A DNA stretch of 64,000 nucleotides from an uncultured Actinomycetes bacterium (GTDB lineage Bacteria; Actinomycetota; Acidimicrobiia; Acidimicrobiales; RAAP-2): contig CAIORQ010000092.1 in assembly GCA_903860745.1 (NCBI GenBank), positions 1 to 64,000 of the forward strand, read 5' to 3'. Under the pieces are notes generated by a model. That model saw only the letters and a list, made by a program, of their open reading frames with translations. It was not told the origin of the DNA and searched no databases. Made by a program: the position numbers and the translations under genes. This document shows, piece after piece, positions 27,555-38,931 of this stretch (positions are counted from its first letter, which is position 1; every line of letters starts with the position of its first letter).

Positions 27555-30500
27555 ATGGAAACACGTGCACCGGCCGTCGTGGCCGTCGTCGTCACCACTG
27601 GTCCGGGCCCCGGCCTCGAAGCCGCACTGGCCTCGATCGTCGCCCAGGACTATGAGGAACTCAGCCTGCTCGTCGTGGCGAACGGGACCGACGAGCACGT
27701 GGTCGCACGGGTGGCCGCCATCGCGCCGTCGGCCTTCGTGAGGGTGCTCGACGAGAACCTCGGCTTCGCCGCCGCCTGCAACGAGGCCTCGCTCATGGTG
27801 GACGGGGCGGCCTTCTTCCTGTTCTGCCACGACGACGTCCGCCTCGACCCCGACTGCGTGGGCCTGATGGTCGAGGCGGCCTTTCGCACCAACGCCGGCA
27901 TCGTGACGCCGAAGTTCGTGAACTACACCGACCCCCTCGTGCTCTTGCACGTCGGTCAGACCTGCGACCGTTTCGGCGTCGTGCGCGACCGTGTCGAGGT
28001 GGGCGAGATCGACCACGGACAACAAGACCTCGAGCGTGACGTCTTCGTCGCACCCGGTGGGGTCACGCTGGTGAGGACGGACCTGTTCAAGACCCTGCGC
28101 GGCTTCGACCCGCTGATCCCCTTGATCGGCGAGGACCTCGACCTGTGTTGGCGCGCCCAGGTGGCGGGCGCGCGCATCGTCGTCGCCCCCCAGGCCCGGG
28201 TGGCGCACCGCGAGACCATCGCCACCGGTGAGCGGGCCCTCGGCGCCCGCTCCACGCGACACGCCTCGCGCGCCCTGTTGCAGCGTCGCCACCAGCTGCT
28301 CGTGGTCGCGACGGGTTGGCGCTACTGGCGCGCGCGGCTCACCCTGGTGACCCTGCTGGCGATGGACCTGATGGAGATGGCCATCGCGCTGGTGGGTCGC
28401 GACAGCGAACGCGTGGGCGCCATCGTCGGGTCGTGGACCTTCCTGGCGCGCAACCGTCGACGCCTGCGCGAGCGGCGCCGCCAGCGCGACGAGACGCGGG
28501 TCCTGTCCGATCCCGAGCTGCTGCGGCTCCAGGAACCCGGAGCCAGTCGCCTCAAGCGATTCATCCTCGTGTTGATGCGCGAGGGCTACGAGAGCGCCCG
28601 CGGCATCCTGCCCGACGCGATGCCCGAGACCGAGGGGCCCAGCGGCGAGACGGCCGACGGCGTGGGCTTCGCCGCCGCCTTCGCCGAGGACGAGGTCTTC
28701 GACGAGGGCGTGGGCGTGCACGAGGGACGAGTGCGTCCCTCGGCCTTCTTGACCTCCTTTCGCTCCCAGGCCCTGGCCGTGGTCGTCCTGGCCCTGCTGT
28801 GGGCGCTGGGTTCGCGCAACCTCGTGGCGACGCGGCTGCCGCTCATCGGGCGCCTGGCGCCGCTGGACTCGTGGTGGTCGACCTGGCGGCACTTCTTCGC
28901 CTCGTGGACGCCCAACGGGGTGGGCTCGTCCGCGCCGGGCATGCCCGGCTACGGGATCGTCGCCTTCGCCGGGACCTTCGTGGCGGGGCGCATGGGCGTG
29001 CTGCCGCGACTCGCGCTGATCGGCGCCGTGCCGCTGGGCGCCTACGGCGTGGGACGCCTGTTGCGGGGACGCGTGTCCAACCGGGCGCGACTCGCGGCGG
29101 TCGTCGCCTACCTGGCCCTGCCCACCGGACTCAACATGATCGGTCAGGGTCGCGTCGACGTCCTCGCCGTGGTGGCGGGTCTGCCCTTCATCGTCCGGCG
29201 GCTCTTCGACCTGCTCGACGTGCCCGGCTTTCGGGTGACGCCCTACGGCGAGCCGGTGCCCTTCGGGCAGCGGGGCTGGCGCACCAGCGAGGCCGGCCAG
29301 CGCATGAGCGCCATCATGACCATCGCCCTGGTGAGCGCCATGGCCCCGGCCACCCTCGTCCTGGTCGCCCTGGTGGTCGTGGGCGTGAGCCTGGCGCGCC
29401 TGTTCGAACCCGACGAGGGCGTGCGCGCCCGTCCCTGGCGGCTGCTGGGCGCCATCGTGGTCAACGTGGCGATCTTCCTCCTGCCGCTCACCGTCGACAC
29501 CTTCATCGCGGGCCGACGGGCGCTGGGCGTCTTCGGCGACGTGCGCGGACCCTGGTCGATCCCGAACTTCACCGACCTGCTGCGCGGGGTGGACGGCTCC
29601 TTCGGCGCGAGCCCCTGGGGATGGCTGTGGCCCGCGGCGGCCCTGGCGGCGTTGATCCTCACGCGGGGGCCCCGCCGGGCCTTCGCCGCCAAGGCCGCGG
29701 TGGTCGCCGCGCTCACCCTGCTGGTCGCCACCCTGAGCGACCATCACTGGCTGGGCACCTTCACGCCCGACCTCGACACCCTCCTCGTGCTCTACGGCCT
29801 GATGCTGGCGGCGATGGCGGGCCTGGCGGTCGCCGCCCTCGAGAACGACGTCCGCTCGGCGCGATTCGGTTGGCGACAGCTCGGCGCGGTCCTCGTGGTG
29901 GCGGCCCTGGTGCTCGCACCCCTCGACTGGCTGGTGACCCTGAGCAGTGGGCGATTCGACCTGCCGACGACCTCGGTGGCCGAATCGCTCTCGACCCTGG
30001 CGCCGCCCACCGCGACCCAGTACCGGGTCCTGTGGCTCGGCGACCCCTCGATCCTGCCGGTGCCCGGATGGACGGTCGCCCCGGGTCTGGCGGCGGCCAC
30101 CTCGATCAACGGACTGCCCGGCGGCGACAACCTCTTCGTCTCGCCGAGTTCGGGCACCACCGACGTGGTCATCACCGCGGTCAAGGAGGCCCTCGAGGGC
30201 CGGACCGTGAACCTCGGTCAGCTGCTCAGCCCGGCCGGCATCTCGGCCATCGTGGTCATGGACGCGTCCGCGCCCCAGCTCGAAGGCGTGCAGTCCTCGC
30301 CGGTGCGCGAGGTCCCCGCGACGCTGGTGCCCTCGCTCAACGCCCAGACCGACCTCGCGCTCGAGTTGTCCACGGCCACGGTCGACGTCTACGCCAACGC
30401 CCAGTTCTCGGGACTCGTTCGTGCTCGCAGTTCCAAGGCGGCGCCCTGGACCTCGGTGCTCTCGCCGACCACCGGCACCGCGACGCTGCCCGGCGGCGAC

Positions 30501-30818
30501 CAGCTCGAGGCGGGCCTGGCGCCCGCGGACGCCTTCTCCCTCTCGGCCAACGGGCGCGGCGTCGCGCGCAGCTCCCTCGACGGCTGGGCCGGCGCCTACA
30601 GCCTGCCGGCCTCGAACACGCCCGTGACGGCCAGCCTGCGTCTCAACCGTTTCCCCCTCGACGGGATCCTGGCGGGATTCACCCTCTTCCTGTGGTGCAT
30701 CATCTGGCTGGGCTTCGGTTGGGTGCAGCGACTCGAATGGCTCTTCACCGGGCGGACCCGGGCGCGGCGACGTCGCGTCCCGCGGACCCGGCGCAGCGCG
30801 GGGGGCGACGATGCGTAG
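27555..30818 (+). CDS. Large GT2 glycosyltransferase fused to a multi-pass membrane domain
   Basis: A 1087-residue protein. Residues about 5-260 are a GT2 domain (VAVVVTTGPGPGLEAALASI, LDENLGFAAACNEASLM, FCHDDVRLDPDCVGLM with the DDxR metal motif, IGEDLDLCWRAQVAGARIVV). A linker follows, and from about residue 410 come repeated membrane segments. A large extracytoplasmic part at about 810-1040 and a last membrane segment near the basic C-terminus complete it. It looks like the long actinobacterial GT2-membrane proteins thought to build and move cell-surface glycan. I choose ATG 27555, because the track start at 27516 adds residues before a promoter-like box. It overlaps the DUF5719 gene by 8 nt. 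Confidence 0.85.
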   Translation: METRAPAVVAVVVTTGPGPGLEAALASIVAQDYEELSLLVVANGTDEHVVARVAAIAPSAFVRVLDENLGFAAACNEASLMVDGAAFFLFCHDDVRLDPDCVGLMVEAAFRTNAGIVTPKFVNYTDPLVLLHVGQTCDRFGVVRDRVEVGEIDHGQQDLERDVFVAPGGVTLVRTDLFKTLRGFDPLIPLIGEDLDLCWRAQVAGARIVVAPQARVAHRETIATGERALGARSTRHASRALLQRRHQLLVVATGWRYWRARLTLVTLLAMDLMEMAIALVGRDSERVGAIVGSWTFLARNRRRLRERRRQRDETRVLSDPELLRLQEPGASRLKRFILVLMREGYESARGILPDAMPETEGPSGETADGVGFAAAFAEDEVFDEGVGVHEGRVRPSAFLTSFRSQALAVVVLALLWALGSRNLVATRLPLIGRLAPLDSWWSTWRHFFASWTPNGVGSSAPGMPGYGIVAFAGTFVAGRMGVLPRLALIGAVPLGAYGVGRLLRGRVSNRARLAAVVAYLALPTGLNMIGQGRVDVLAVVAGLPFIVRRLFDLLDVPGFRVTPYGEPVPFGQRGWRTSEAGQRMSAIMTIALVSAMAPATLVLVALVVVGVSLARLFEPDEGVRARPWRLLGAIVVNVAIFLLPLTVDTFIAGRRALGVFGDVRGPWSIPNFTDLLRGVDGSFGASPWGWLWPAAALAALILTRGPRRAFAAKAAVVAALTLLVATLSDHHWLGTFTPDLDTLLVLYGLMLAAMAGLAVAALENDVRSARFGWRQLGAVLVVAALVLAPLDWLVTLSSGRFDLPTTSVAESLSTLAPPTATQYRVLWLGDPSILPVPGWTVAPGLAAATSINGLPGGDNLFVSPSSGTTDVVITAVKEALEGRTVNLGQLLSPAGISAIVVMDASAPQLEGVQSSPVREVPATLVPSLNAQTDLALELSTATVDVYANAQFSGLVRARSSKAAPWTSVLSPTTGTATLPGGDQLEAGLAPADAFSLSANGRGVARSSLDGWAGAYSLPASNTPVTASLRLNRFPLDGILAGFTLFLWCIIWLGFGWVQRLEWLFTGRTRARRRRVPRTRRSAGGDDA

Positions 30819-32145
30819 GTCGGGCGTGGTCCTGGTGGCCGCGGTGGCGGTGCTGATCGCCCTCGTGGGGGTGCTCAACGTCAAGGGAACGGTCAACAAC
30901 GTCGCCCCGACGTCCAACGGCGCCGCTCCCGGCGCCCAGTCGAGCGCGCTCTACTGCACCGGGCTCACCGACGCCCACGAGGGTCTTCGCGGTGTGGTGG
31001 TCTACGTCAACACCACCGACCAGACCCGTCACGTGATCGTGCACGCGGTGGCCACCGGCGCCGCGTCCGCGGTGGCGACGGCCTTCACCCTGGGTCCCTA
31101 CGCGCGCCAGACGGTGGCGCCGACCAACCTGGTCGTGGGCGGCACCTACGCCCTCTCAGCCGAGATCGACGGCGGAGGGGTGGTCGCCGAACAGGTGGTC
31201 ACTCGCGACCGCGCCCAGGCACCCTGCGTGAGCGAGGGACTCACCAACTGGTACGGCTCGGGCTTCGACTCCACCGTGGGTTCGGCGGCGGTGCTGAGCA
31301 TCTACAACCCGACCGCCACCGCGGCGGTGTTCAACGTGACCACGTTCTCCAAGACGGGCTTCCTCTCGCCGGCCGCGCTCCAGGGCGTGAGCGTCGGCGC
31401 CCACGCCGAACTGACGCTCAACCTGGGCGACGAGGTCGTGGCGACCCAGAACTTCGGCGCGCAGGTCAGCGTGCTGCGCGGTTCGCTCGTCGTCGTGGAG
31501 GACCAGGTCGCGCGCAACAGCGCCTCGATCAACTCCGGGGTCACCCAGCTGAGCGACCACGGCGTCTTCCCGCTCGTGACCACGGCCAACGGGGCCGTGG
31601 CCCAGATCCGGGTGGCCGACCCGGGTCCGGCCCAGTCGACGGTGACCTTCCGCGTCCACCTCGGCAAGTTCGTCATCGCGCCCCAGACGACCACGGTGGC
31701 GCCCTATCACAGCACGGTCGTGACGATCACGCCCAATACCGCCATCCCCGCCGCGGGCGAGGCCCTGGTGACCATGTCGGCCACCGAGCCGGTGGACGCG
31801 ACCCTGGCCACCGGCGTCGTCCAGGGTCTGAACCTGAGCCCCCTGGGTACGGCGTCGTCGCGTCCGGTGCTCGCCGACGTGACCGGTGGCGGCTACGCGC
31901 AAGCCACCCTCACCAACGCGAGCGCGGTGACGGCGACGGCGACCTGGACGCTCATCAGCCACGGGGCGGTGCTGGCCACCAACTCGACGCAGGTCACGCC
32001 GGGGACCACTGTGTCCCTCGGCGAACTGGTGGGCGGGCGTCAGCGTCTCGCGGGAGCGACGCTGGTCGTCACCGGCAGTACCTCGGCCTGGGTGGTCAAC
32101 GCGGCGCTCGTCACCTCGCCCCCGGGGACGATGCTGGCGACCGCG

Positions 32146-32160
<15 letters not shown>
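30811..32160 (+). CDS. DUF5719 family exported/membrane-anchored protein
   Basis: A 449-residue protein. The N-terminal hydrophobic segment VVLVAAVAVLIALVGVLNV (about 6-24) acts as a signal or anchor. The rest is a beta-rich outer domain with few charges (for example SAAVLSIYNPTATAAVFNVT). DUF5719 proteins commonly follow large GT2-membrane proteins in actinobacteria, as here (8-nt overlap), so it is probably an accessory to glycan assembly at the cell surface. Its function is otherwise unknown. Its 3' end overlaps the convergent ftsH by 15 nt. Confidence 0.75.
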
Positions 32161-34176
<2,016 letters not shown>

Positions 34177-34182
34177 TTCCCC

Positions 34183-34188
34183 AGACTA
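34183..34188 (-). promoter_or_regulatory. -10 box of a leaderless promoter (ftsH)
   Basis: TAGTCT on the minus strand, 6 nt before GTG 34176. Confidence 0.55.
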
Positions 34189-34241
34189 GAGGTGAGCCAC
34201 GACACGCCGGGACGGCCACCTGTGCAAAACCCCAGAGTTGT

Positions 34242-34247
34242 TAGCGT
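34242..34247 (+). promoter_or_regulatory. -10 box of a leaderless promoter (CPBP protease)
   Basis: TAGCGT, 5 nt before GTG 34253. It is divergent from the ftsH promoter. Confidence 0.5.
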
Positions 34248-34252
34248 GAAGG

Positions 34253-34996
34253 GTGGTGAGCGAGACGAATCTTAAGAATCGACCGCGGGTCGTGGCCATC
34301 GTCGTGATGGCCCTCGCCGGGTACCTGGTCGGCCAGGTGCTCGCCACCCTGCTCGACGCACTCGTCGTGTCGCTCACGCACTTCTCCGGCGGGCTCAGCG
34401 CGCTCGCCGCGATGGCCGACCCGCCGTGGTGGTCGAACGCCGTTGGATTGGCGGGTCTCTGGGTCGGTTTCGGGCTGGCGATCTACCTCGCCCATCACCG
34501 CGGCGGGCTGGCTCCGCTGGCTCACGGGTGGCGCGTGCGACCCAGCGACGGGGGCTACCTGGGCCTCGGCGTCGCCTGCCAGCTGGCGGTCGGCGTCGCC
34601 TACGCACCCTTCCATCCTAAGAATATGGACAAACCCGTCCATCACCTCTTCGGCGCCGCCCACGGAGCCGAGTTCGCCCTGTTGGCCCTGATGACCGTGG
34701 TGGGCGCCCCCCTCGTGGAGGAGTGGCTGTTCCGCGGGGTCCTGTTCCGCAGCTTCGACCTGGCGTGGCGCCCGCGCTGGGGTCGCGCCGGGGCGGTGGG
34801 CGCGGTCGTGGCCAGCGCACTGGTCTTCGCGCTGGCGCACGGCGAGTGGCTGCAGCTGCCGGGACTCTTCCTCCTCGGCGTCGTGCTCGCACTCGTCCTG
34901 CGGCGCACGCAGCGACTCACGAGTTCGGTGGCCACGCACGTGGGTTTCAACGCCCTGACCATGGTGTCGCTCATCGCCCAGCGGCTGGGTCACTGA
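34253..34996 (+). CDS. CPBP family intramembrane metalloprotease (CAAX/Abi)
   Basis: A 247-residue multi-pass membrane protein. Its motif 1 is VEEWLFRGVLFRSFDLAWR (EExxxR), motif 2 is LVFALAHGEWLQL (FxxxH), and motif 3 is VATHVGFNALTM (HxxxN). These are the expected metal and catalytic residues of Rce1-like proteases. Bacterial members are linked to peptide maturation, immunity to bacteriocins or membrane-protein processing, and no substrate is suggested here. The GTG start fits the leaderless pattern, and the stop overlaps the next gene (TGATG). Confidence 0.9.
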   Translation: MVSETNLKNRPRVVAIVVMALAGYLVGQVLATLLDALVVSLTHFSGGLSALAAMADPPWWSNAVGLAGLWVGFGLAIYLAHHRGGLAPLAHGWRVRPSDGGYLGLGVACQLAVGVAYAPFHPKNMDKPVHHLFGAAHGAEFALLALMTVVGAPLVEEWLFRGVLFRSFDLAWRPRWGRAGAVGAVVASALVFALAHGEWLQLPGLFLLGVVLALVLRRTQRLTSSVATHVGFNALTMVSLIAQRLGH

Positions 34997-37335
34997 TGCG
35001 CTGGTGGCGCCGTCTCGACGCGTTGTCGGCCATGGACGCCGTGGCCGTGGTGTCCGTCATCGTCGTCACCGTCTGGTCGATGCACCCGAGCCTCATCTTG
35101 TCGGGCTCGCTCATCACCGGCGGCGACACCGGTTCGCACCTGGCGTTGCCGGCCTTCTTGCGCAGCCAGGGCGACCTCTTGCACCTGACGCCGTGGTACC
35201 CCGGCTGGTTCGACGGGATGCCGGCCTACACCTACTACTTCGTCCTGCCCGACTTCCTCGCGGTGCTGGCCAGCTACGTCGTGGGTTTCGCCGTGGCCTT
35301 CAAGCTGGCCACCGTGGTCGGCTCGGTGCTGATGCCCCTCGCGGCCTACCTCATGGCCCGCCTGTTCAGAGCGCCGCGACCGGTGCCCGCGGCGCTGGCG
35401 ATGGCGACCCTGCCCTTCCTCTTCGACGCCTCCTTCACCATCGACGGCGGGAACCTCTTCTCCACCATGGCCGGCGAGTACGCCTTCTCGCTGTCGCTGG
35501 CGCTGAGCATGATCACCATCGGACTCTTCGCGCGCGGCGTGCGCAGCGGGCGCGGCTACTGGATGGCGGCGGTCGCCCTGAGCCTCACGCTCGCCGCGCA
35601 CCTGCTGCCCTGGATGTTCTCCCTGGTCGCCATCGGCGTCCTGGTCCTGCTCGAACTCGCCCAGCGCCGCGGCTGGGGTGACCCGCGCGAACAGCGCGTG
35701 CCCGGCGACTACGCGCGGCCGATGCGCTTCGCCGTCGGCGCGGTCCTGTTGTCCCTGGGCCTCTCGGCGTGGTGGCTCGTGAGCTTCGCCACCTCCCAGA
35801 ACCTCACCAACTCGATGGGCTACACCAACGATCCGACGAGTAGCCTGCACCAGATCTTCTCGATCCTGGGCTGGTGGACCGCCAAGGGCGGACCGGCGGG
35901 GGACCGCTGGGTCATCGTGCTGGCGGCGGTGGCCCTGGTCGTGGCGATGGGCGTGCGCGACCGGCTGGGGACGGTGCTGTCCCTGTTGACCGCCGGATCG
36001 CTGGTGGCCTTCATCGTCGACCCCCAGAGCGCGATCTGGAACGAACGGCTCATCCCCTTTTGGTACCTCGGCATCCACCTGCTGGCCGGGTGGCTGGTCG
36101 GGTACGTGGCCTGGCGAATGATCGAGAGTCGGCGTCGGCGCGACCTGGCGACGGAGTTCTCGGCGAGCGAGGAGGAGGGCGAGCCGCACGGGTGGCGACA
36201 GGAGTGGAACGAACGCGCGCACCGCAACCGCGTCATGAACGCCACCTCCGCGGTGATCCTGCTCGGTCTGATGTCGACGATGCCCGGACTCATCCCGGGC
36301 CTGGCCTCCACGCTGCACCTCGACACCCAGGGCAACGAGGTCACCAACTGGGCCCAGTACAACTACGAGGGCTACCAGGGCCAGGCCGCGTGGCCCGAGT
36401 ACCACGACCTGATGACGACGATGGGGCGCGTCGGCCAGCGTTACGGCTGCGGGCGCGCGATGTGGGAGTACAACTCCTCCGAGGGCCGCTTCGGCACGCC
36501 GATGGCCCTCATGCTCCTGCCCTACTGGACCGACAACTGCGTGGACTCGATGGAGGGCCTCTTCTTCGAGTCCTCGGCCACCACGCCGTACCACTTCCTC
36601 GACCAGGCCGAGCTGAGCCTGAGCCCGAGCAACCCGCAGGTGGGACTCGACTACGGACCGCCCGACGTGGCCCTGGGCGTCGAGCACCTCCAGGAGCTCG
36701 GCGTGAAGTACTACATCGCCTTCTCGCCCAGCATCGTCGAACAGGCCAACGCCGACCCCTGGCTGCGTCTGGTGGCCACCACCAAGGCCTGGCCCGCCCC
36801 GGGGGTGAAGTGGTACGTCTACCGCATCCTCGACAGTCCCCTGGTGGTCGGGCTGAGCCACGACCCCGTAGTCGTGTCGGGTCTCACGAGCCGCGTGGCC
36901 TGGCTCGCCGCGAACCAGAGCTGGTGGCTCAACCCCTACGACTGGTCGACGCCCCTCGCGATGACCGGTCCGGCGTCGTGGCCCCACGCCACTTCGCCCG
37001 CCAAGGTCACCACGACCGCGACCACCCTGCCGGCGGTCAGGGTCAGCGACGTGACCCAGGGCACGCAGTCGATCAGCTTCCACGTGTCGCGCGTGGGTGT
37101 GCCGGTGCTGGTGAAGATCTCCTACTACCCCCGCTGGCAGGCGCGCGGCGCGACCGGCCCCTATCGCGTGAGCCCGAACCTGATGGTGGTGGTGCCCACG
37201 TCGACCACCGTCTCCTTGGTCTACGGCGCGAGCCCGGCGGTGGGTCTGGGCAACGCCGTCACCGACCTCACGGTGGTGGCGGGACTGGTCGTGGCGTTCT
37301 TCGCGCTCAGGAGGCGCCGCCAGGGCCGACGGTAG
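34996..37335 (+). CDS. Large multi-pass membrane protein, YfhO/glycosyltransferase-C-like
   Basis: A 779-residue protein with about a dozen membrane segments in the first 440 residues and an outer C-terminal domain (about 450-750). A last membrane segment (VVAGLVVAFFALRRRRQGRR) ends in a basic tail. The early outer loop (ITGGDTGSHLALPAFLRSQG) with its acidic residues resembles the catalytic loop of GT-C enzymes, and the overall layout is like the 6-pyruvoyl-tetrahydropterin synthase-related or YfhO membrane proteins. A role as a polyprenyl-sugar-using glycosyltransferase is likely but not shown. The ATG start overlaps the CPBP stop, and a phosphomannomutase follows. Confidence 0.65.
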   Translation: MRWWRRLDALSAMDAVAVVSVIVVTVWSMHPSLILSGSLITGGDTGSHLALPAFLRSQGDLLHLTPWYPGWFDGMPAYTYYFVLPDFLAVLASYVVGFAVAFKLATVVGSVLMPLAAYLMARLFRAPRPVPAALAMATLPFLFDASFTIDGGNLFSTMAGEYAFSLSLALSMITIGLFARGVRSGRGYWMAAVALSLTLAAHLLPWMFSLVAIGVLVLLELAQRRGWGDPREQRVPGDYARPMRFAVGAVLLSLGLSAWWLVSFATSQNLTNSMGYTNDPTSSLHQIFSILGWWTAKGGPAGDRWVIVLAAVALVVAMGVRDRLGTVLSLLTAGSLVAFIVDPQSAIWNERLIPFWYLGIHLLAGWLVGYVAWRMIESRRRRDLATEFSASEEEGEPHGWRQEWNERAHRNRVMNATSAVILLGLMSTMPGLIPGLASTLHLDTQGNEVTNWAQYNYEGYQGQAAWPEYHDLMTTMGRVGQRYGCGRAMWEYNSSEGRFGTPMALMLLPYWTDNCVDSMEGLFFESSATTPYHFLDQAELSLSPSNPQVGLDYGPPDVALGVEHLQELGVKYYIAFSPSIVEQANADPWLRLVATTKAWPAPGVKWYVYRILDSPLVVGLSHDPVVVSGLTSRVAWLAANQSWWLNPYDWSTPLAMTGPASWPHATSPAKVTTTATTLPAVRVSDVTQGTQSISFHVSRVGVPVLVKISYYPRWQARGATGPYRVSPNLMVVVPTSTTVSLVYGASPAVGLGNAVTDLTVVAGLVVAFFALRRRRQGRR

Positions 37336-37338
37336 GAT
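37333..37338 (+). promoter_or_regulatory. -10 box of a leaderless promoter (phosphomannomutase)
   Basis: TAGGAT overlaps the upstream stop codon and is 7 nt before ATG 37346. Confidence 0.5.
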
Positions 37339-37345
37339 TGGCGCC

Positions 37346-38692
37346 ATGGACACATCGGTCATCTTCAAGGCGTACGACGTTCGCGGCACCTACCCCGACC
37401 AGCTCGACGAGGGCATCGCCCGCGCCATCGGCTCGGCCTTCGCCAGCTTCGTGGGCGGCCCGGCGATCGTGGTCGCGCGCGACATGCGTCCTTCGGGCCC
37501 CGGACTGGTGGCCGCCTTCGCCGAGGGCGTGCGACGTTGCGGCGTCGAGGTGATCGACATCGGACTGGCCTCGACCGACCTGCTCTACTTCGCCTCGGGT
37601 CACCTCAACGCGCCCGGCGCGATGTTCACCGCCTCGCACAACCCCGCCCAGTACAACGGCATCAAGATGTGCCTGGCCGAGGCCAAGCCCATCGGCCTCG
37701 AGACCGGCCTGGCCGACATCGAGCGCATGACCAACGAGTTCCACGCGTCCCCGGCCACCGGCGAGCTGGCCGCGCTGAGCGAGCGTGACGTCCTGAGCGC
37801 CTGGGTCGCGCACGTGCACTCCTTCGTCGACGTCGCCAAGCTGCGTCCGCTCAAGATCGTCGCCGACACCGCCAACGGCATGGGTGGCTACGTCGCGCCG
37901 AAGATCTTCGACGGCCTGCCCTTCGAGGTCGAGATCATGTACCCCGAACTCGACGGCACCTTCCCCAACCACCCGGCGGACCCGATCAACCCGGCCAACA
38001 TCGTCGACCTGCAGCGGCGCATCCTCGAGACGGGTGCGGACATCGGCCTGGCCTTCGACGGCGACGCCGACCGGGTCTTCTTGATCGACGAGAGGGCCCA
38101 GGGCATCAGCGGCTCGACGACCACGGCGATGGTGGCGGCAAGCCTGCTCGACAAGAACCCCGGCGCGACCATCCTCTACAACGTGATCTGCTCGAAGTCG
38201 GTGGCCGAGGTGATCGCCGAGCACGGCGGCACCGGCGTGCGGACCCGCGTGGGCCACAGCTTCATCAAGCAGACCATGGCCGAGACCAACGCGGTCTTCG
38301 GGGGCGAGCACTCGGGCCACTACTACTACCGCGACAACTTCCGCGCGGACTCGGGCATCATCACGGCCCTCGTCGTGCTCGAACTGCTGAGCAGCTTCGA
38401 CGGACCGCTGTCGGAGCTCGTGCGTCCCTTCAACCGCTACGCGGTGTCGGGCGAGATCAACACCGAGGTCGCCGACCCCCAGGCCACCGTGGCGGCGGTC
38501 ACCCGGTACGTGGCCGGGGAGGGCGCCCAGGTCGACGAGCTCGACGGGCTCACCGCGGACTACGGCGACTGGTGGTTCAACCTGCGCGCCTCCAACACCG
38601 AGCCGCTGTTGCGTCTCAACGTCGAGGCCTCCACCGAGGAGGACTGCGCGCGCCACACCGCCGCGATGATCGCCCTCATCAAAGCCAACTGA
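37346..38692 (+). CDS. Phosphomannomutase / phosphoglucomutase
   Basis: It interconverts hexose 6- and 1-phosphates, supplying mannose or glucose 1-phosphate to nucleotide-sugar synthesis. The 448-residue alpha-D-phosphohexomutase has four domains: FTASHNPAQYNGIKMC (catalytic phosphoserine, about residue 96), AFDGDADRVFLID (Mg binding), GGEHSGHYYY (sugar binding) and RASNTEPLLRLNVEA (phosphate binding). GEHSGHYYYRDNF suggests the bacterial ManB/AlgC group, but PMM and PGM activity often occur together. The ATG is leaderless by the spacing rule. It complements the sugar nucleotidyltransferase at 19.9 kb. Confidence 0.95.
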   Translation: MDTSVIFKAYDVRGTYPDQLDEGIARAIGSAFASFVGGPAIVVARDMRPSGPGLVAAFAEGVRRCGVEVIDIGLASTDLLYFASGHLNAPGAMFTASHNPAQYNGIKMCLAEAKPIGLETGLADIERMTNEFHASPATGELAALSERDVLSAWVAHVHSFVDVAKLRPLKIVADTANGMGGYVAPKIFDGLPFEVEIMYPELDGTFPNHPADPINPANIVDLQRRILETGADIGLAFDGDADRVFLIDERAQGISGSTTTAMVAASLLDKNPGATILYNVICSKSVAEVIAEHGGTGVRTRVGHSFIKQTMAETNAVFGGEHSGHYYYRDNFRADSGIITALVVLELLSSFDGPLSELVRPFNRYAVSGEINTEVADPQATVAAVTRYVAGEGAQVDELDGLTADYGDWWFNLRASNTEPLLRLNVEASTEEDCARHTAAMIALIKAN

Positions 38693-38694
38693 CC

Positions 38695-38928
38695 GTGGCC
38701 CTCGACCCCTTCCTGCTGGACCTCCTGGAGGACCCCGGCGACCACGGACCGCTGCGCTACGTGGCGTCGCGCGACGTGCTCTACAACCCGCGCACGCGCC
38801 AGGCCTACGAGGTGCGCGACGACATCCCCGTGCTGCTCGCCACCGAGGCGCGAGTGGTCGACGACGCCGAGCACGAGGAGATCATGGCCGACCCCCAGGG
38901 CCGCGACACGGGACGGGCCACGCCCTAG
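38695..38928 (+). CDS. Trm112-like small protein lacking the zinc cysteines
   Basis: A 77-residue protein whose middle matches the Trm112/UPF0434 pattern: FLLDLLEDPGDHGPLRYVAS (in place of ..LLACPxCxGPL..), then VLYNPRTRQAYEVRDDIPVL (in place of ..L.C...RLAYPIRDGIPVM). All four usual Zn-binding cysteines are absent. The family comprises small partner proteins of methyltransferases and other enzymes. The GTG comes 2 nt after the phosphomannomutase stop, so the genes are cotranscribed. The ORF-track start at 38572 is inside the mutase. Confidence 0.75.
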   Translation: MALDPFLLDLLEDPGDHGPLRYVASRDVLYNPRTRQAYEVRDDIPVLLATEARVVDDAEHEEIMADPQGRDTGRATP

Positions 38929-38931
38929 CCG

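Noticed and set aside
27531-30917. 1128-residue minus-strand ORF
   Set aside because: It is a shadow of the GT2-membrane gene on the plus strand. High GC content keeps antisense frames open, and its translation is His/Gly/Arg/Asp-biased with no family motif.
34990-37389. 799-residue minus-strand ORF
   Set aside because: It is the antisense of the multi-pass membrane protein, with the same biased composition.
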